From contig JAFQBE010000024.1 of assembly GCA_017416765.1 (NCBI GenBank), forward strand, positions 96,208 to 160,207: 64,000 nucleotides of DNA, written 5' to 3'. The stretch is from Clostridia bacterium. GTDB taxonomy: Bacteria; Bacillota; Clostridia; Oscillospirales; Acutalibacteraceae. Under the pieces are notes generated by a model, which saw only the letters and a list, made by a program, of their open reading frames with translations, was not told the DNA's origin and made no database searches. Both the position numbers and the translations under genes were made by a program. Shown here piece after piece: positions 33,890 through 42,331 of this stretch. The stretch's first letter is position 1. Each line of letters begins with the position of its first letter.

Positions 33890-35416
33890 ATGCGTAACAC
33901 AAAGCTGCTGCTTATCAATACCGCCGTACTTACAGCGGGCGGGTTTCTTATGCGGACCATTGCCGTTTCGTTTAATGTATACCTGACAAACCGGATAGGT
34001 GCTTCAGGAATGGGGCTATTTCAGCTTATAATGGCTGTTTACGGTCTGCTGATTACCTTTGCAAGTGCAGGAATAAAGCTCGGTGCTACCCGCCTTGTAA
34101 CAGATTCGCTTTGCAAAAAAGAAGCGGACACAAAGAAAACCATGGGTGTCTGCATTCGTTATGCACTTGCCGCAGGCTGTGCCGTTGCAGGTACAGCATA
34201 CCTTTTTTCAAATTTAATATGTACAAAATGGATAGCTGATGTTCGCGCTGACTATTCGCTTAAAATACTTGCTTTAAGCTTGCCGCCTATTGCTGTTTCT
34301 GCCGCACTAAACGGCTATTTTACGGCGCGTAAAACAATGGTTAAATACGCGGGTGTTCAGCTTGCCGAACAAATCTGCAAAATAGCTGTAACGGTTTTTA
34401 TGCTGAATGTTTTTTCAGGTCAGGGTTTAAGATATATGTGCGGTGCTGTGGCAATAGGAACAACCTGTTCGGAATTAGTTTCGTGCATGCTGTCTTTTGG
34501 GCTTTATCTGCGCGATAAAAAGCCTGCAAACGCAAAGACAAAGCAAAAACGGATTCTCGGTTCGCTTTTACATATAGCAGTACCCGATGTAATGGGTTCG
34601 GGTATGCGCAGCATACTGCTGACGGTTGAGCATCTGCTTATTCCCGGAGGCTTCAAAAAATCTGGTCAGAGCACGGAAGAAGCGCTCAGCACCTACGGAA
34701 CAGTACACGGCATGGCTTTGCCCGTCATATTATATCCTGCCGCTGTGTTGACTTCTCTTTCAAGCCTGATTGTACCCGAGCTTGCAAGATATCTTACACT
34801 AAAAAAACAGGATAAAATAAACAAAGCCGCCGGCGAATGTATACGCATAACAACAATATTCGGTTTCGGAACAGCGGCTTTCATGTTCACATTTTCAGAC
34901 TGTATATCACAGGCAGTTTACAATTCAACAGAATCAGCTTTTTATATAAAGCTGTTAAGCGTACTGTTACCCGTAATGTACCTTGATACAGTTGTGGACG
35001 GCATGCTTAAAGGGCTTGACCAGCAAGTGGCATCAATGCGATACAATATATTTGATTCGGGGCTGTGCGTAATTCTTGTATATTTTCTGCTTCCGAAATA
35101 CGCAGTAAAGGGATACATATTTATACTGTTTATAAGCGAAATCATCAATTTTTCATTAAGTATAAACCGTCTTATGAAGGTGGCAACCCTTTCCGTCAAT
35201 CCGATACGCGATTTTTTAAAGCCTGCCATAGCATCGCTGGGTGCTTGCGCAACGGTCAATATTGTAATACTGAAAATACTCTACGGTATATCACCGAAAA
35301 TTCAGCTTATTCTTGCAATAATAATGTTTGTAACTATTTACATACCTGCTAATTTCATGCTCGGAAGTGTCGAAAGACATGAAATCAAAGAATTCTCATC
35401 AAGAATAAAGGGTTAA
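33890..35416 (+). CDS. MOP-superfamily flippase, SpoVB-like
   Basis: A 508-residue membrane protein with about 14 helices. The start at 33890 follows AGAGGTG. The opening NTAVLTAGGFLMRTIAVSFNVYLTNRIGASGMGLFQL is characteristic of stage V sporulation protein B and related polysaccharide flippases, as are LATR-type segments (IKLGATRLVTDSL) and ALSLPPIAVSAALNGYF. It moves lipid-linked wall or polysaccharide precursors. SpoVB paralogues occur in several copies in spore formers, so it hints at, but does not prove, sporulation. Confidence 0.88.
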   Translation: MRNTKLLLINTAVLTAGGFLMRTIAVSFNVYLTNRIGASGMGLFQLIMAVYGLLITFASAGIKLGATRLVTDSLCKKEADTKKTMGVCIRYALAAGCAVAGTAYLFSNLICTKWIADVRADYSLKILALSLPPIAVSAALNGYFTARKTMVKYAGVQLAEQICKIAVTVFMLNVFSGQGLRYMCGAVAIGTTCSELVSCMLSFGLYLRDKKPANAKTKQKRILGSLLHIAVPDVMGSGMRSILLTVEHLLIPGGFKKSGQSTEEALSTYGTVHGMALPVILYPAAVLTSLSSLIVPELARYLTLKKQDKINKAAGECIRITTIFGFGTAAFMFTFSDCISQAVYNSTESAFYIKLLSVLLPVMYLDTVVDGMLKGLDQQVASMRYNIFDSGLCVILVYFLLPKYAVKGYIFILFISEIINFSLSINRLMKVATLSVNPIRDFLKPAIASLGACATVNIVILKILYGISPKIQLILAIIMFVTIYIPANFMLGSVERHEIKEFSSRIKG

Positions 35417-35489
35417 AACAAGTTACGCTTGACTAACCGAAATATATTTTCTAAAATATTTATTAGTTTTTAAAGTTAGGAAGTTTGAA

Positions 35490-36656
35490 ATGACAAATTT
35501 ATTAATCAGATTATTTATACCCGATTATCAGAACACAAAATCTCCGCAGGTCAGAGCAAAATACGGCTCACTCAGCGGATTTGTCGGAATAGCTGTAAAC
35601 ATAATACTTACAATTGTTAAATTTATTATAGGTTCAATAACCGGCAGCATCGCCATCACCGGTGATGCGCTCAACAACCTTTCAGATGCCGGCAGTTCAG
35701 CCATATCGCTGCTTGGTTTCAGACTTTCCTCAAAGCCTGCCGACGAAGAACACCCCTACGGACACGGCAGAATTGAATATGTCTGCGGTATGGGTGTTGC
35801 CGTTGTAATTATGTTTATGGGCTATGAGCTTATTAAAAGCTCAATTCAGAAAATAATCACACCGGAAAAAACTGTTTTTTCATGGGTAGCCGTCATTGTG
35901 CTTGCCATATCTATTCTCGGAAAGCTCTGGTTAGCGCTGTTCAATAAAAACATAGGCAAACGAATTGAATCGGGCACAGTTGATGCCGTTGTAGCCGACA
36001 GCATAAGCGATATTGCCGCAACAAGCGCTTCTATTATCGCACTTATTCTGTCAAACTATTTCAATTTCCCCTTTGACGGTATTTTCGGCGTAATTGTTTC
36101 GGGATTTGTTCTTTTTGCAGGCTTCGGTGTTTTCAAAGGTACGCTTGCATCCATTCTCGGTCAGCCTCCCACGCAGGAAACCGTAGAAGAAATACAAAAT
36201 AAAATCCTTGCATACCCCGGAATACTTGGCGTGCACGACCTTATTGTTCACGATTACGGACCCGGACGCTGCTTTGTTACTGCGCATGCGGAAGTTTCTT
36301 CCGAAACGGATATAATGGTCAGCCATGATCTGCTTGATGTTATAGAGCAGGATATAAAAGAACAGACGGGCTTTATAGTAACGCTTCATATGGACCCGCT
36401 CGTTGAAAACGATGAAGCAATAAGCACAGCAAGAAATATGATAAATGAAATAATAAAACCAATTGATGAAAAACTGTCATTTCATGATTTCAGACTTGTT
36501 TCCGGTCCGCACCATACTAACCTTATTTTCGACCTTGTGATTCCCTTTTCCGTAAAAACCGATGCAGGATTTATAATTAATACAATAAATGAACAGCTTC
36601 AGGGCAGAGATAGAGAATACCACGCAGTAATAACGGTAGACAGAAGTTATATTTAG
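35490..36656 (+). CDS. Cation diffusion facilitator (CDF) transporter
   Basis: A 388-residue metal/proton antiporter. Six helices span about residues 28-215. Metal-site residues are in GDALNNLSDAGSSAISLLGF (helix 2) and VADSISDIAATSA (helix 5), and the loop HPYGHGRIEY is the usual family signature. The C-terminal ferredoxin-like cytoplasmic domain begins near residue 225 and extends further than in YiiP, with a second repeat-like part. Ions are Zn2+, Mn2+ or Fe2+; which one is not clear. AGGAAG precedes the ATG. Confidence 0.92.
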   Translation: MTNLLIRLFIPDYQNTKSPQVRAKYGSLSGFVGIAVNIILTIVKFIIGSITGSIAITGDALNNLSDAGSSAISLLGFRLSSKPADEEHPYGHGRIEYVCGMGVAVVIMFMGYELIKSSIQKIITPEKTVFSWVAVIVLAISILGKLWLALFNKNIGKRIESGTVDAVVADSISDIAATSASIIALILSNYFNFPFDGIFGVIVSGFVLFAGFGVFKGTLASILGQPPTQETVEEIQNKILAYPGILGVHDLIVHDYGPGRCFVTAHAEVSSETDIMVSHDLLDVIEQDIKEQTGFIVTLHMDPLVENDEAISTARNMINEIIKPIDEKLSFHDFRLVSGPHHTNLIFDLVIPFSVKTDAGFIINTINEQLQGRDREYHAVITVDRSYI

Positions 36657-36671
36657 TTTTTTGAATTAAGC

Positions 36672-36723
36672 GCAAACTTTTGGCAGTTTCGACAAAACTA
36701 TGCCAAAAGTTTGCCTTTTTTTC
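36672..36723 (+). terminator. Terminator of the CDF gene
   Basis: GCAAACTTTTGGCA (36672-36685) pairs perfectly with TGCCAAAAGTTTGC (36701-36714), followed by CTTTTTTTCT. Confidence 0.9.
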
Positions 36724-36757
36724 TACTATCAATTTTTTCACAAAAAACTTTTTATTA

Positions 36758-36786
36758 TTTACAAAAGTAAAGTTATTATGTACAAT
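36758..36786 (+). promoter_or_regulatory. Promoter of the PRPP synthetase gene
   Basis: TTTACA (36758-36763), 17-base spacer, TACAAT (36781-36786). The leader is about 50 bases. Confidence 0.65.
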
Positions 36787-36842
36787 ATATATTGTTAGTT
36801 TTGGCGAACTATACATTATAAGACGGCAAAGGAGATTGTAAC

Positions 36843-38036
36843 GTGAAATTCACCGAACTTGATGAAAACTTCCAGACTATACCCAACGGTCCTCTCGGCA
36901 TTATTGCTCTGCCCGGCTGTGAAGAGCTTGCTAAGAAAATTGACTGGTATCTCACATCATGGAGATCCAAAAGACATGCCGAACACAAGGAAACACTCCA
37001 TTTCCGTGGCTACGACCGTTCATCATACCTTGTAGATATCCGCTTCCCCCGCTTCGGCACAGGCGAAGGCAAGGCAACAATCCGTCAGACAGTACGCGGC
37101 TATGACCTGTTTATTCTCTGCGACTGCTTTAACTACGGCGTTACATACGAAATGTATGGTATGGAAGTTCCCATGAGCCCGGACGAGCATTTTGCCAACC
37201 TCAAGCGCGCTATCAGCGCAATCGGAGGCAAGGCAAAGAGCATTACTGTAATCATGCCTATGCTTTACGAAGGCAGACAGCACAAGCGTTCCTCACGCGA
37301 ATCACTTGACTGCGCAAACATGCTTCAGGAGCTTTGCAACGAAATGGGTGTTGACAACATTATCACCTTTGATGCACACGACCCCAGAGTTCAGAACGCT
37401 ATTCCGCTCAAGGGCTTTGAAAACGTACAGCCTGTTTATCAGATGATAAAGGCTATGACAAGAACAATCGACAATCTCCATTTTGATAAAGACCACCTTA
37501 TGGTCATCTCCCCCGATGAAGGCGGCATGGGTCGCTGCATTTATTACTCAACAGTCCTTGAAGTTGAACTCGGTATGTTCTACAAGCGCCGCGACTATAC
37601 AAGAATAGTAAACGGCCGCAATCCCATCATTGCACATGAATTCCTCGGCGCAAATGTTGAGGGCAAGGATGTCATCATTGTTGACGATATGATTTCCTCC
37701 GGCGAATCCATGATTGAAGTTGCAACAAAGCTCAAGGCACTCAAGGCAAACCGCATTTTTGTCTGCACAAGCTTTGGCCTTTTCTGCAACGGACTTGACG
37801 CATTCGACGAAGCATACGAAAAGGGTCTTATTCACAAGGTATTCACAACTAACCTTATTTACCGCACACCCGAACTTCTTGCACGCCCCTGGTACGCAGA
37901 GGTTGACCTTTCAAAGTATGTATCACTCCTCATTGATACCCTCAACCACGACCTTTCCGTAAGCAGCCTGCTTGACCCCGCAGACAGAATTGAAAATCTG
38001 CTTGTTGAAAAGGGCTTTAAGCAAACAAAGGAATAA
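36843..38036 (+). CDS. prs: Ribose-phosphate pyrophosphokinase
   Basis: A 397-residue cytoplasmic PRPP synthetase that makes 5-phosphoribosyl diphosphate from ribose 5-phosphate and ATP for nucleotide, His and Trp synthesis. The start is GTG with AAGGAGAT 7-8 bases upstream. Conserved motifs: MPMLYEGRQHKRSSRE (ATP loop region), IITFDAHDPRVQNAIP (the DxHxxQ metal motif), VISPDEGGMGR and the PRPP loop DVIIVDDMISSGESM. It is longer than the 310-320-residue class I enzyme, with about 50 extra N-terminal residues, a variant common in Clostridia. The codon bias looks like that of a highly expressed gene. Confidence 0.95.
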   Translation: MKFTELDENFQTIPNGPLGIIALPGCEELAKKIDWYLTSWRSKRHAEHKETLHFRGYDRSSYLVDIRFPRFGTGEGKATIRQTVRGYDLFILCDCFNYGVTYEMYGMEVPMSPDEHFANLKRAISAIGGKAKSITVIMPMLYEGRQHKRSSRESLDCANMLQELCNEMGVDNIITFDAHDPRVQNAIPLKGFENVQPVYQMIKAMTRTIDNLHFDKDHLMVISPDEGGMGRCIYYSTVLEVELGMFYKRRDYTRIVNGRNPIIAHEFLGANVEGKDVIIVDDMISSGESMIEVATKLKALKANRIFVCTSFGLFCNGLDAFDEAYEKGLIHKVFTTNLIYRTPELLARPWYAEVDLSKYVSLLIDTLNHDLSVSSLLDPADRIENLLVEKGFKQTKE

Positions 38037-38051
38037 GTTTTACAGTTTTAT

Positions 38052-38088
38052 AAAAAGCCTGCGATTCATTTTGAACCGTAGGCTTTTT
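38052..38088 (+). terminator. Terminator of prs
   Basis: AAAAAGCCT (38052-38060) pairs with AGGCTTTTT (38080-38088). Confidence 0.8.
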
Positions 38089-38193
38089 ATATCATTAAAC
38101 TAACAGTATACAGAAATGAATAGCGGCACGATAATTAATTAAGCGAACCAATATCTCTACAGAAATTAAAACAACATTTAATACATACAGCAC

Positions 38194-38231
38194 AAAAAGT
38201 ACGGCAAACACAAACGATTGCCGTACTTTTT
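38194..38231. terminator. Terminator of the VWA-metzincin operon
   Basis: AAAAAGTACGGCAA (38194-38207) pairs perfectly with TTGCCGTACTTTTT (38218-38231), just past the protease stop codon. Confidence 0.85.
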
Positions 38232-38236
38232 CCATT

Positions 38237-40684
38237 TTACTTATGACTTATACCACAAGCACAAATATCATTTGTTCCAAATATAATCCAAAATAATCTG
38301 ACAAAAAGGTAAATAAATCTCATAAATCCTGTTTGATGACAGATGCAAGAACAATTAAGAACATCAGAATTCTCTATTACATTATTCATTTCATCAATTA
38401 CAACTTCATCTATAGAGCCAATTTCCGATGCTTCCTCTAAAGTAGTTTTAAGTTCTACTAACTCATAATATGTCGGTTCATAAACCGGAACATAAAAATC
38501 GATTGATTTAGTAAAATCACCACTTGAAACAACACACGAAATATTATAATCACCAGTTGCCAGCTGAGAGTTAACCGGAACAATTATTCTTACACTTTCT
38601 AATACTTCTTTAGAACCTGGAACAAATATATTATTTTCATAACTCTCGTCAAACAGCTCGCTTTCGATCGATACATTAAACACAGTATCTTCTGCACTTA
38701 AATTAATCACATCAAAATAAACTCTTTGATTATCTATATCTTTAATAATTGTAGATTCAACCCATTCTAAAGTTCCGACATTATCAAAAGCTAACGTAGA
38801 TGTTCTCAAGGATTCTTCGAGCGTTTTTTCAATAATTACATCACTTTTTTCAATATCAGCATTTAATCCCATAGAGTTAAGTTCTTCGTTTGAAATACCA
38901 GTAGTAATATTTCCACTGCTATATGTCAGTGAACCCCAATCTCTATGACCAGTTAATATGGATATAGTATTATCATAAACTGCTCCACCAGGATTAAGAT
39001 CCATTCTTACATTCCGATCCAAAGTACCGTTTCCGTTAAAGTCGATTCCAACTCTTGAAATAGCTCCAGTCATTCGTTCAGAATCTGTTCTATAAAATAA
39101 AGTAGTGGCTAATCCTGTACCATGTGTTAAACCGCTAGGATCCAAACCATTAGATTCATTTATATTAGACTCGTCGATATCTGGTAACTTATAATTTGAG
39201 TAGCTAACAGCTCCTGTACCGGCTAAACCAGTGGTCTGAAAAGCGTAATTCATTATACTTAAATAATTAGGCTTGTAATGTTCGTGATTAGATCCACCAT
39301 GACACAACCCGAGTGTATGACCCAGTTCGTGCATAAAAGTACCTGCAATAGAAATATCTCCTCCGTTATAAACCCAATCTTGGTTTGCAACGATAAAATA
39401 TTGTCCAGGTATATCGTTGGCAATTCCGGAACTTGTTCCGCCATTGTATTGATCAGCAAAAATACAGTGTCTGAAAACAACGCTTCTAACTGTGCTAAAA
39501 TTGCGATTTATAATTGAGTTCCAGTTAGCAAAATTGCTCCCCAATTCCAAATTTGAAACATAGTCGATTTCATTACCTTCTGATAAAGAACCCCATTTTT
39601 TACCTGTAACAAAATCAATAGAATCCGATCCAGCATCTATGTGAATATTTATTCCATGTTCTTTAAAAGAGTTATAAACCATCCTCATTGATGATTCACT
39701 TGGTTTCATATTTCGCTCAGATTGTGTTTTCCAAAACAAAAACTTCTTTGCAGGACGAACCATCCAATCAACTTCAACAAATATATCAGGAACTTTTGGA
39801 TCGGCACCCATAGCCTTTAAATCTAGCTCCAATTTGCCATCGTCATTTGTATCGATACCGTAGGTTTCCCAATAATCACAAATTCCATCTCCATCGGTAT
39901 CTAAATCCCAATCGATTATTACAACTGTTGCATTTGCAGTTGAACCATCAGATGAAGTCACAGTTAAAGCATATTCCCCACCCTTTAATCCTGTTGCAAT
40001 AATGCTAAAAATAATTTCCTTATCAGATACGGTTAACATAGAAGCAGGCGTATCAAAATATATTGCTTTTGAATCACTGCAGCTCCATGTTAAAGAAACA
40101 TCAGAAACTTTATCTTTAAACTTGATCGTTCCACTAATTGTAAACTCTTCATCTTTCTCTACTTTATAATCTTTTTCCGAAAGAGTTATTTCTGATTTAG
40201 CTTTACTAAGTGTTAAAATGCCTTTATCTTTTGCATACTTATACGCATAGGAATCTTCTTCACAAGCTATAACAACAGCATTAGAGTTTTTAAATGTATT
40301 GGCTCCAATCGAAGTAACGCTTGACGGAATAGAAATCTCCGACAAATTAACACAGTAAGCAAAAGCATAGTTACCTATTGCAGTTACAGTAGAAGGAATA
40401 ACTACAGAGTCAAGCGTAGTGCATGCATAAAATGAATATGAACCTATTTCAGTTACCGTATAACCGCCGAGTTTGCTCGGTATCTCAATATCTCCGCCGG
40501 CTGTTTCAGGGAATGAAACAATTTTAGCTTTGCCACCGGAAACCGTATATGTATAGTTACCTTCCGTATACTCAACTGCCGCATCTGCAACCATAGGCAC
40601 AGTCGCAGAGACCGTGCCTATAAGCATGAGAACAGTCAAGAATAAGGAAAGTGATTTTAACATAAATGTTTTTAATGATTTCAT
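38237..40684 (-). CDS. Secreted metzincin protease with BspA-type repeats and Cys-rich hydrophobic tail
   Basis: An 815-residue exported protein, start at 40684 after AAGGAGAG. In order: signal peptide (about residues 1-35); leucine-rich repeats of BspA type (about 60-140, e.g. LDSVVIPSTVTAIGNYAFAYC); a beta domain (about 160-260); a Ca-binding stretch DTDGDGICDYWE...DTNDDGKLELD; the protease with HELGHTLGLCH (H452, E453, H456, H462) and the Met-turn LSIMNY; a further beta domain; and the tail CSCICH, about 20 hydrophobic residues, CACGISH. The zinc site and Met-turn make it a metzincin. The A/T-rich codons differ from its neighbours. It follows the VWA gene by 41 bases. Confidence 0.85.
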   Translation of the reverse strand: MKSLKTFMLKSLSLFLTVLMLIGTVSATVPMVADAAVEYTEGNYTYTVSGGKAKIVSFPETAGGDIEIPSKLGGYTVTEIGSYSFYACTTLDSVVIPSTVTAIGNYAFAYCVNLSEISIPSSVTSIGANTFKNSNAVVIACEEDSYAYKYAKDKGILTLSKAKSEITLSEKDYKVEKDEEFTISGTIKFKDKVSDVSLTWSCSDSKAIYFDTPASMLTVSDKEIIFSIIATGLKGGEYALTVTSSDGSTANATVVIIDWDLDTDGDGICDYWETYGIDTNDDGKLELDLKAMGADPKVPDIFVEVDWMVRPAKKFLFWKTQSERNMKPSESSMRMVYNSFKEHGINIHIDAGSDSIDFVTGKKWGSLSEGNEIDYVSNLELGSNFANWNSIINRNFSTVRSVVFRHCIFADQYNGGTSSGIANDIPGQYFIVANQDWVYNGGDISIAGTFMHELGHTLGLCHGGSNHEHYKPNYLSIMNYAFQTTGLAGTGAVSYSNYKLPDIDESNINESNGLDPSGLTHGTGLATTLFYRTDSERMTGAISRVGIDFNGNGTLDRNVRMDLNPGGAVYDNTISILTGHRDWGSLTYSSGNITTGISNEELNSMGLNADIEKSDVIIEKTLEESLRTSTLAFDNVGTLEWVESTIIKDIDNQRVYFDVINLSAEDTVFNVSIESELFDESYENNIFVPGSKEVLESVRIIVPVNSQLATGDYNISCVVSSGDFTKSIDFYVPVYEPTYYELVELKTTLEEASEIGSIDEVVIDEMNNVIENSDVLNCSCICHQTGFMRFIYLFVRLFWIIFGTNDICACGISHK

Positions 40685-40725
40685 AATTACACTCTCCTTA
40701 ATCAAAAATCAACTGAATATAACGA

Positions 40726-41577
40726 TTAAAGCTTATCCCACTGGAATGTAATAAAGTAAAATATCTTCATAAGAAAATTCAAAACCTTGTCCCAAAAGGT
40801 TTCAGCATCTTCGACTACTTCGGGAATTTCATCAATAATCTCAGTAATTATGCCGGTAATATCTTCAGACGAACCAGCAGTAAAGCTTCTGCCTCCGGTT
40901 CCGCTTGCAAGTTCATCAAAGCAAGCAATTGTTTCACTATTGCCAGATGTAGCAATGGTAAAGAGAGTTACCTTGCTTCTTGCTGTAGCCTGTGAAGCAA
41001 AATTAGAAGTAATTGACATAAGAGAATAATCTCTGCTATCTTCATATGCAACATCATCATAAACCAGTTTATTGATTGCCATTTCTGTTGTGTAACCGGT
41101 AATGGGTTCTGGATCAAGAGCAGGAGCATCGCCCATCAAGATAGCAGCCTTACCTGCTTCACTTCGCCAAGAAAGAGAATCAAGACCATCTATGAGAGCA
41201 GAAAGAACAGTTTCTTCCCAGTCACCGCCGTCGCCAAGATCAATTGCTTTAATAGAGCTGCTAATATTATCATAATTATCAGAAAAATCCAATGATACAC
41301 GATAAGCAAAGTCTGCATAATCGTCTGTTCGTTCAGGGAAATCTCTATACTCAACTATAGCTATACGATAATCCATGCCAGAAGCATCAAGGTCATCAAG
41401 ATATGCCTGAATATCTGTTTTCACCTGGTAAATATCACTACCCATTGAACCTGTAGTATCAACAACAAAAGCCAAATCAAGCTTTCTGAGTGAAGCTGCA
41501 GATACACCGATTACAAGCATAGAAGAAACCATTATTAAAGACAAAACAACGCTAAAAATTTTAGTGATTTTATTCAT
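40726..41577 (-). CDS. Secreted von Willebrand factor A-domain protein
   Basis: A 283-residue exported protein. The signal peptide ends near residue 27 (VIGVSAA). The VWA domain (about residues 30-240) has a full MIDAS: DTTGSMG near residue 40, the Thr/Gly region and a late Asp. The tail FWDKVLNFLMKIFYFITFQW is amphipathic-hydrophobic and may hold it at the membrane. GGAGG lies 11 bases before the ATG. VWA domains bind proteins through a metal ion; together with the downstream secreted protease it may form an adhesin or substrate-capture/protease pair. It is the first gene of the operon. Confidence 0.85.
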   Translation of the reverse strand: MNKITKIFSVVLSLIMVSSMLVIGVSAASLRKLDLAFVVDTTGSMGSDIYQVKTDIQAYLDDLDASGMDYRIAIVEYRDFPERTDDYADFAYRVSLDFSDNYDNISSSIKAIDLGDGGDWEETVLSALIDGLDSLSWRSEAGKAAILMGDAPALDPEPITGYTTEMAINKLVYDDVAYEDSRDYSLMSITSNFASQATARSKVTLFTIATSGNSETIACFDELASGTGGRSFTAGSSEDITGIITEIIDEIPEVVEDAETFWDKVLNFLMKIFYFITFQWDKL

Positions 41578-41774
41578 TATAGTTCGACCTCCAAATTTTT
41601 TCTATATTTCAAAATGCCGCTATGTAACCTTCCTCAAATCAAATTACAAATATATAATTAGCGCCCCCTCTTGGAAAAATTTTGCAATTGCAGCATCTTA
41701 AAATTACAACGTTATTTTAAACAATATTTACATAAAACTGTTTATATGCCATGCCATGAACAGGAAACAAATTA

Positions 41775-41840
41775 ATCATATCACAAAAAAACAAAAATCA
41801 CATCAAATGGTACAGAAACCCAGTTTAGGGGTACAGAAAC
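41775..41840 (-). promoter_or_regulatory. Candidate LytTR-type operator and weak promoter of the VWA-metzincin operon
   Basis: Minus-strand TGATATGAT (41783-41775) is an extended -10 box without a proper -35. Two identical 11-base repeats, GTTTCTGTACC on the minus strand (41840-41830 and 41819-41809), lie just upstream at 21-base spacing, that is 9-base cores separated by 12. Two direct repeats two helical turns apart next to a poor -35 is the layout used by LytTR activators such as AgrA. Confidence 0.5.
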
Positions 41841-41903
41841 TTTTAATTTTAATTTGAAAATTTTTATATTTAATAGAATATCACCATAAAAAGCAAAAGT
41901 CAA

Positions 41904-41970
41904 CTCATTTGAGGTAACTTTATTTATTAAAAATGTCTAAACTAAAGTTATAAAAATTATCTCATTTGAG
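41904..41970. promoter_or_regulatory. Paired CTCATTTGAG boxes near the HTH gene
   Basis: The near-palindrome CTCATTTGAG occurs at 41904-41913 and 41961-41970, the second just ahead of the HTH start. An inverted pair lies between them. They are candidate operators for the small HTH protein (autoregulation, perhaps also of the divergent operon). Confidence 0.4.
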
Positions 41971-41976
41971 TTTGGA

Positions 41977-42228
41977 GTGATTGACATTACTACGGGCGAT
42001 GCAGTCAGGCAGCGTATACTTGAACTATGTAGAGAACACAACATAACCATAAACAAGCTTGCTACCATCAGCGGAGTTACCCAATCAACAGTAAACAATA
42101 TTATTAGTATGAGAAATAACAGCGCAACTATAGTAACTATCAAAAAACTTTGTGATGGTGTAGGAATAACACTGTCAGATTTTTTTAGTACAGATTATTT
42201 TAATAATTTGGAACAGGAAATTAAATAA
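41977..42228 (+). CDS. Small XRE-family regulator
   Basis: An 83-residue HTH protein: ILELCREHNITINKLATISGVTQSTVNNIISMRNN is the Cro/C1-type core and VTIKKLCDGVGITLSDFF the closing helices, as in the stand-alone regulators of many Clostridia. The start is uncertain: GTG at 41977 overlaps the GGAG that would have to be its ribosome site, so initiation may be at a nearby non-ATG codon or be weak. It is divergent from the VWA-metzincin operon and followed by its own terminator. Confidence 0.78.
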   Translation: MIDITTGDAVRQRILELCREHNITINKLATISGVTQSTVNNIISMRNNSATIVTIKKLCDGVGITLSDFFSTDYFNNLEQEIK

Positions 42229-42242
42229 AGCAATTAAATTAG

Positions 42243-42268
42243 GCGGCTAATTGCCGCTTTATTTTTTT
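42243..42268 (+). terminator. Terminator of the small HTH gene
   Basis: GCGGC (42243-42247) pairs with GCCGC (42253-42257), then TTTATTTTTTT. Confidence 0.75.
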
Positions 42269-42270
42269 AA

Positions 42271-42299
42271 TTGCTATTTTCATAAAAATATGTTATTGT
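42271..42299 (+). promoter_or_regulatory. Promoter of the propeller/PQ-loop/SGNH operon
   Basis: TTGCTA (42271-42276), 17-base spacer ending TGT, TATTGT (42294-42299). Confidence 0.65.
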
Positions 42300-42331
42300 T
42301 TAATTAATTACAGTTTTAAGGAGAAAGCACT

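Larger units (their letters stand above)
41578..41976. other. Divergent regulatory region of 399 bases, A/T rich
   Basis: It has no credible ORF. It holds a direct repeat GGTACAGAAAC (41809-41819 and 41830-41840), an extended -10 box for the VWA operon (41775-41783), two copies of CTCATTTGAG (41904-41913, 41961-41970), and an inverted pair TAACTTTA/TAAAGTTA (41915-41922, 41943-41950). The VWA mRNA would have a leader of nearly 190 bases; no clear RNA structure was found in it. Confidence 0.6.
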
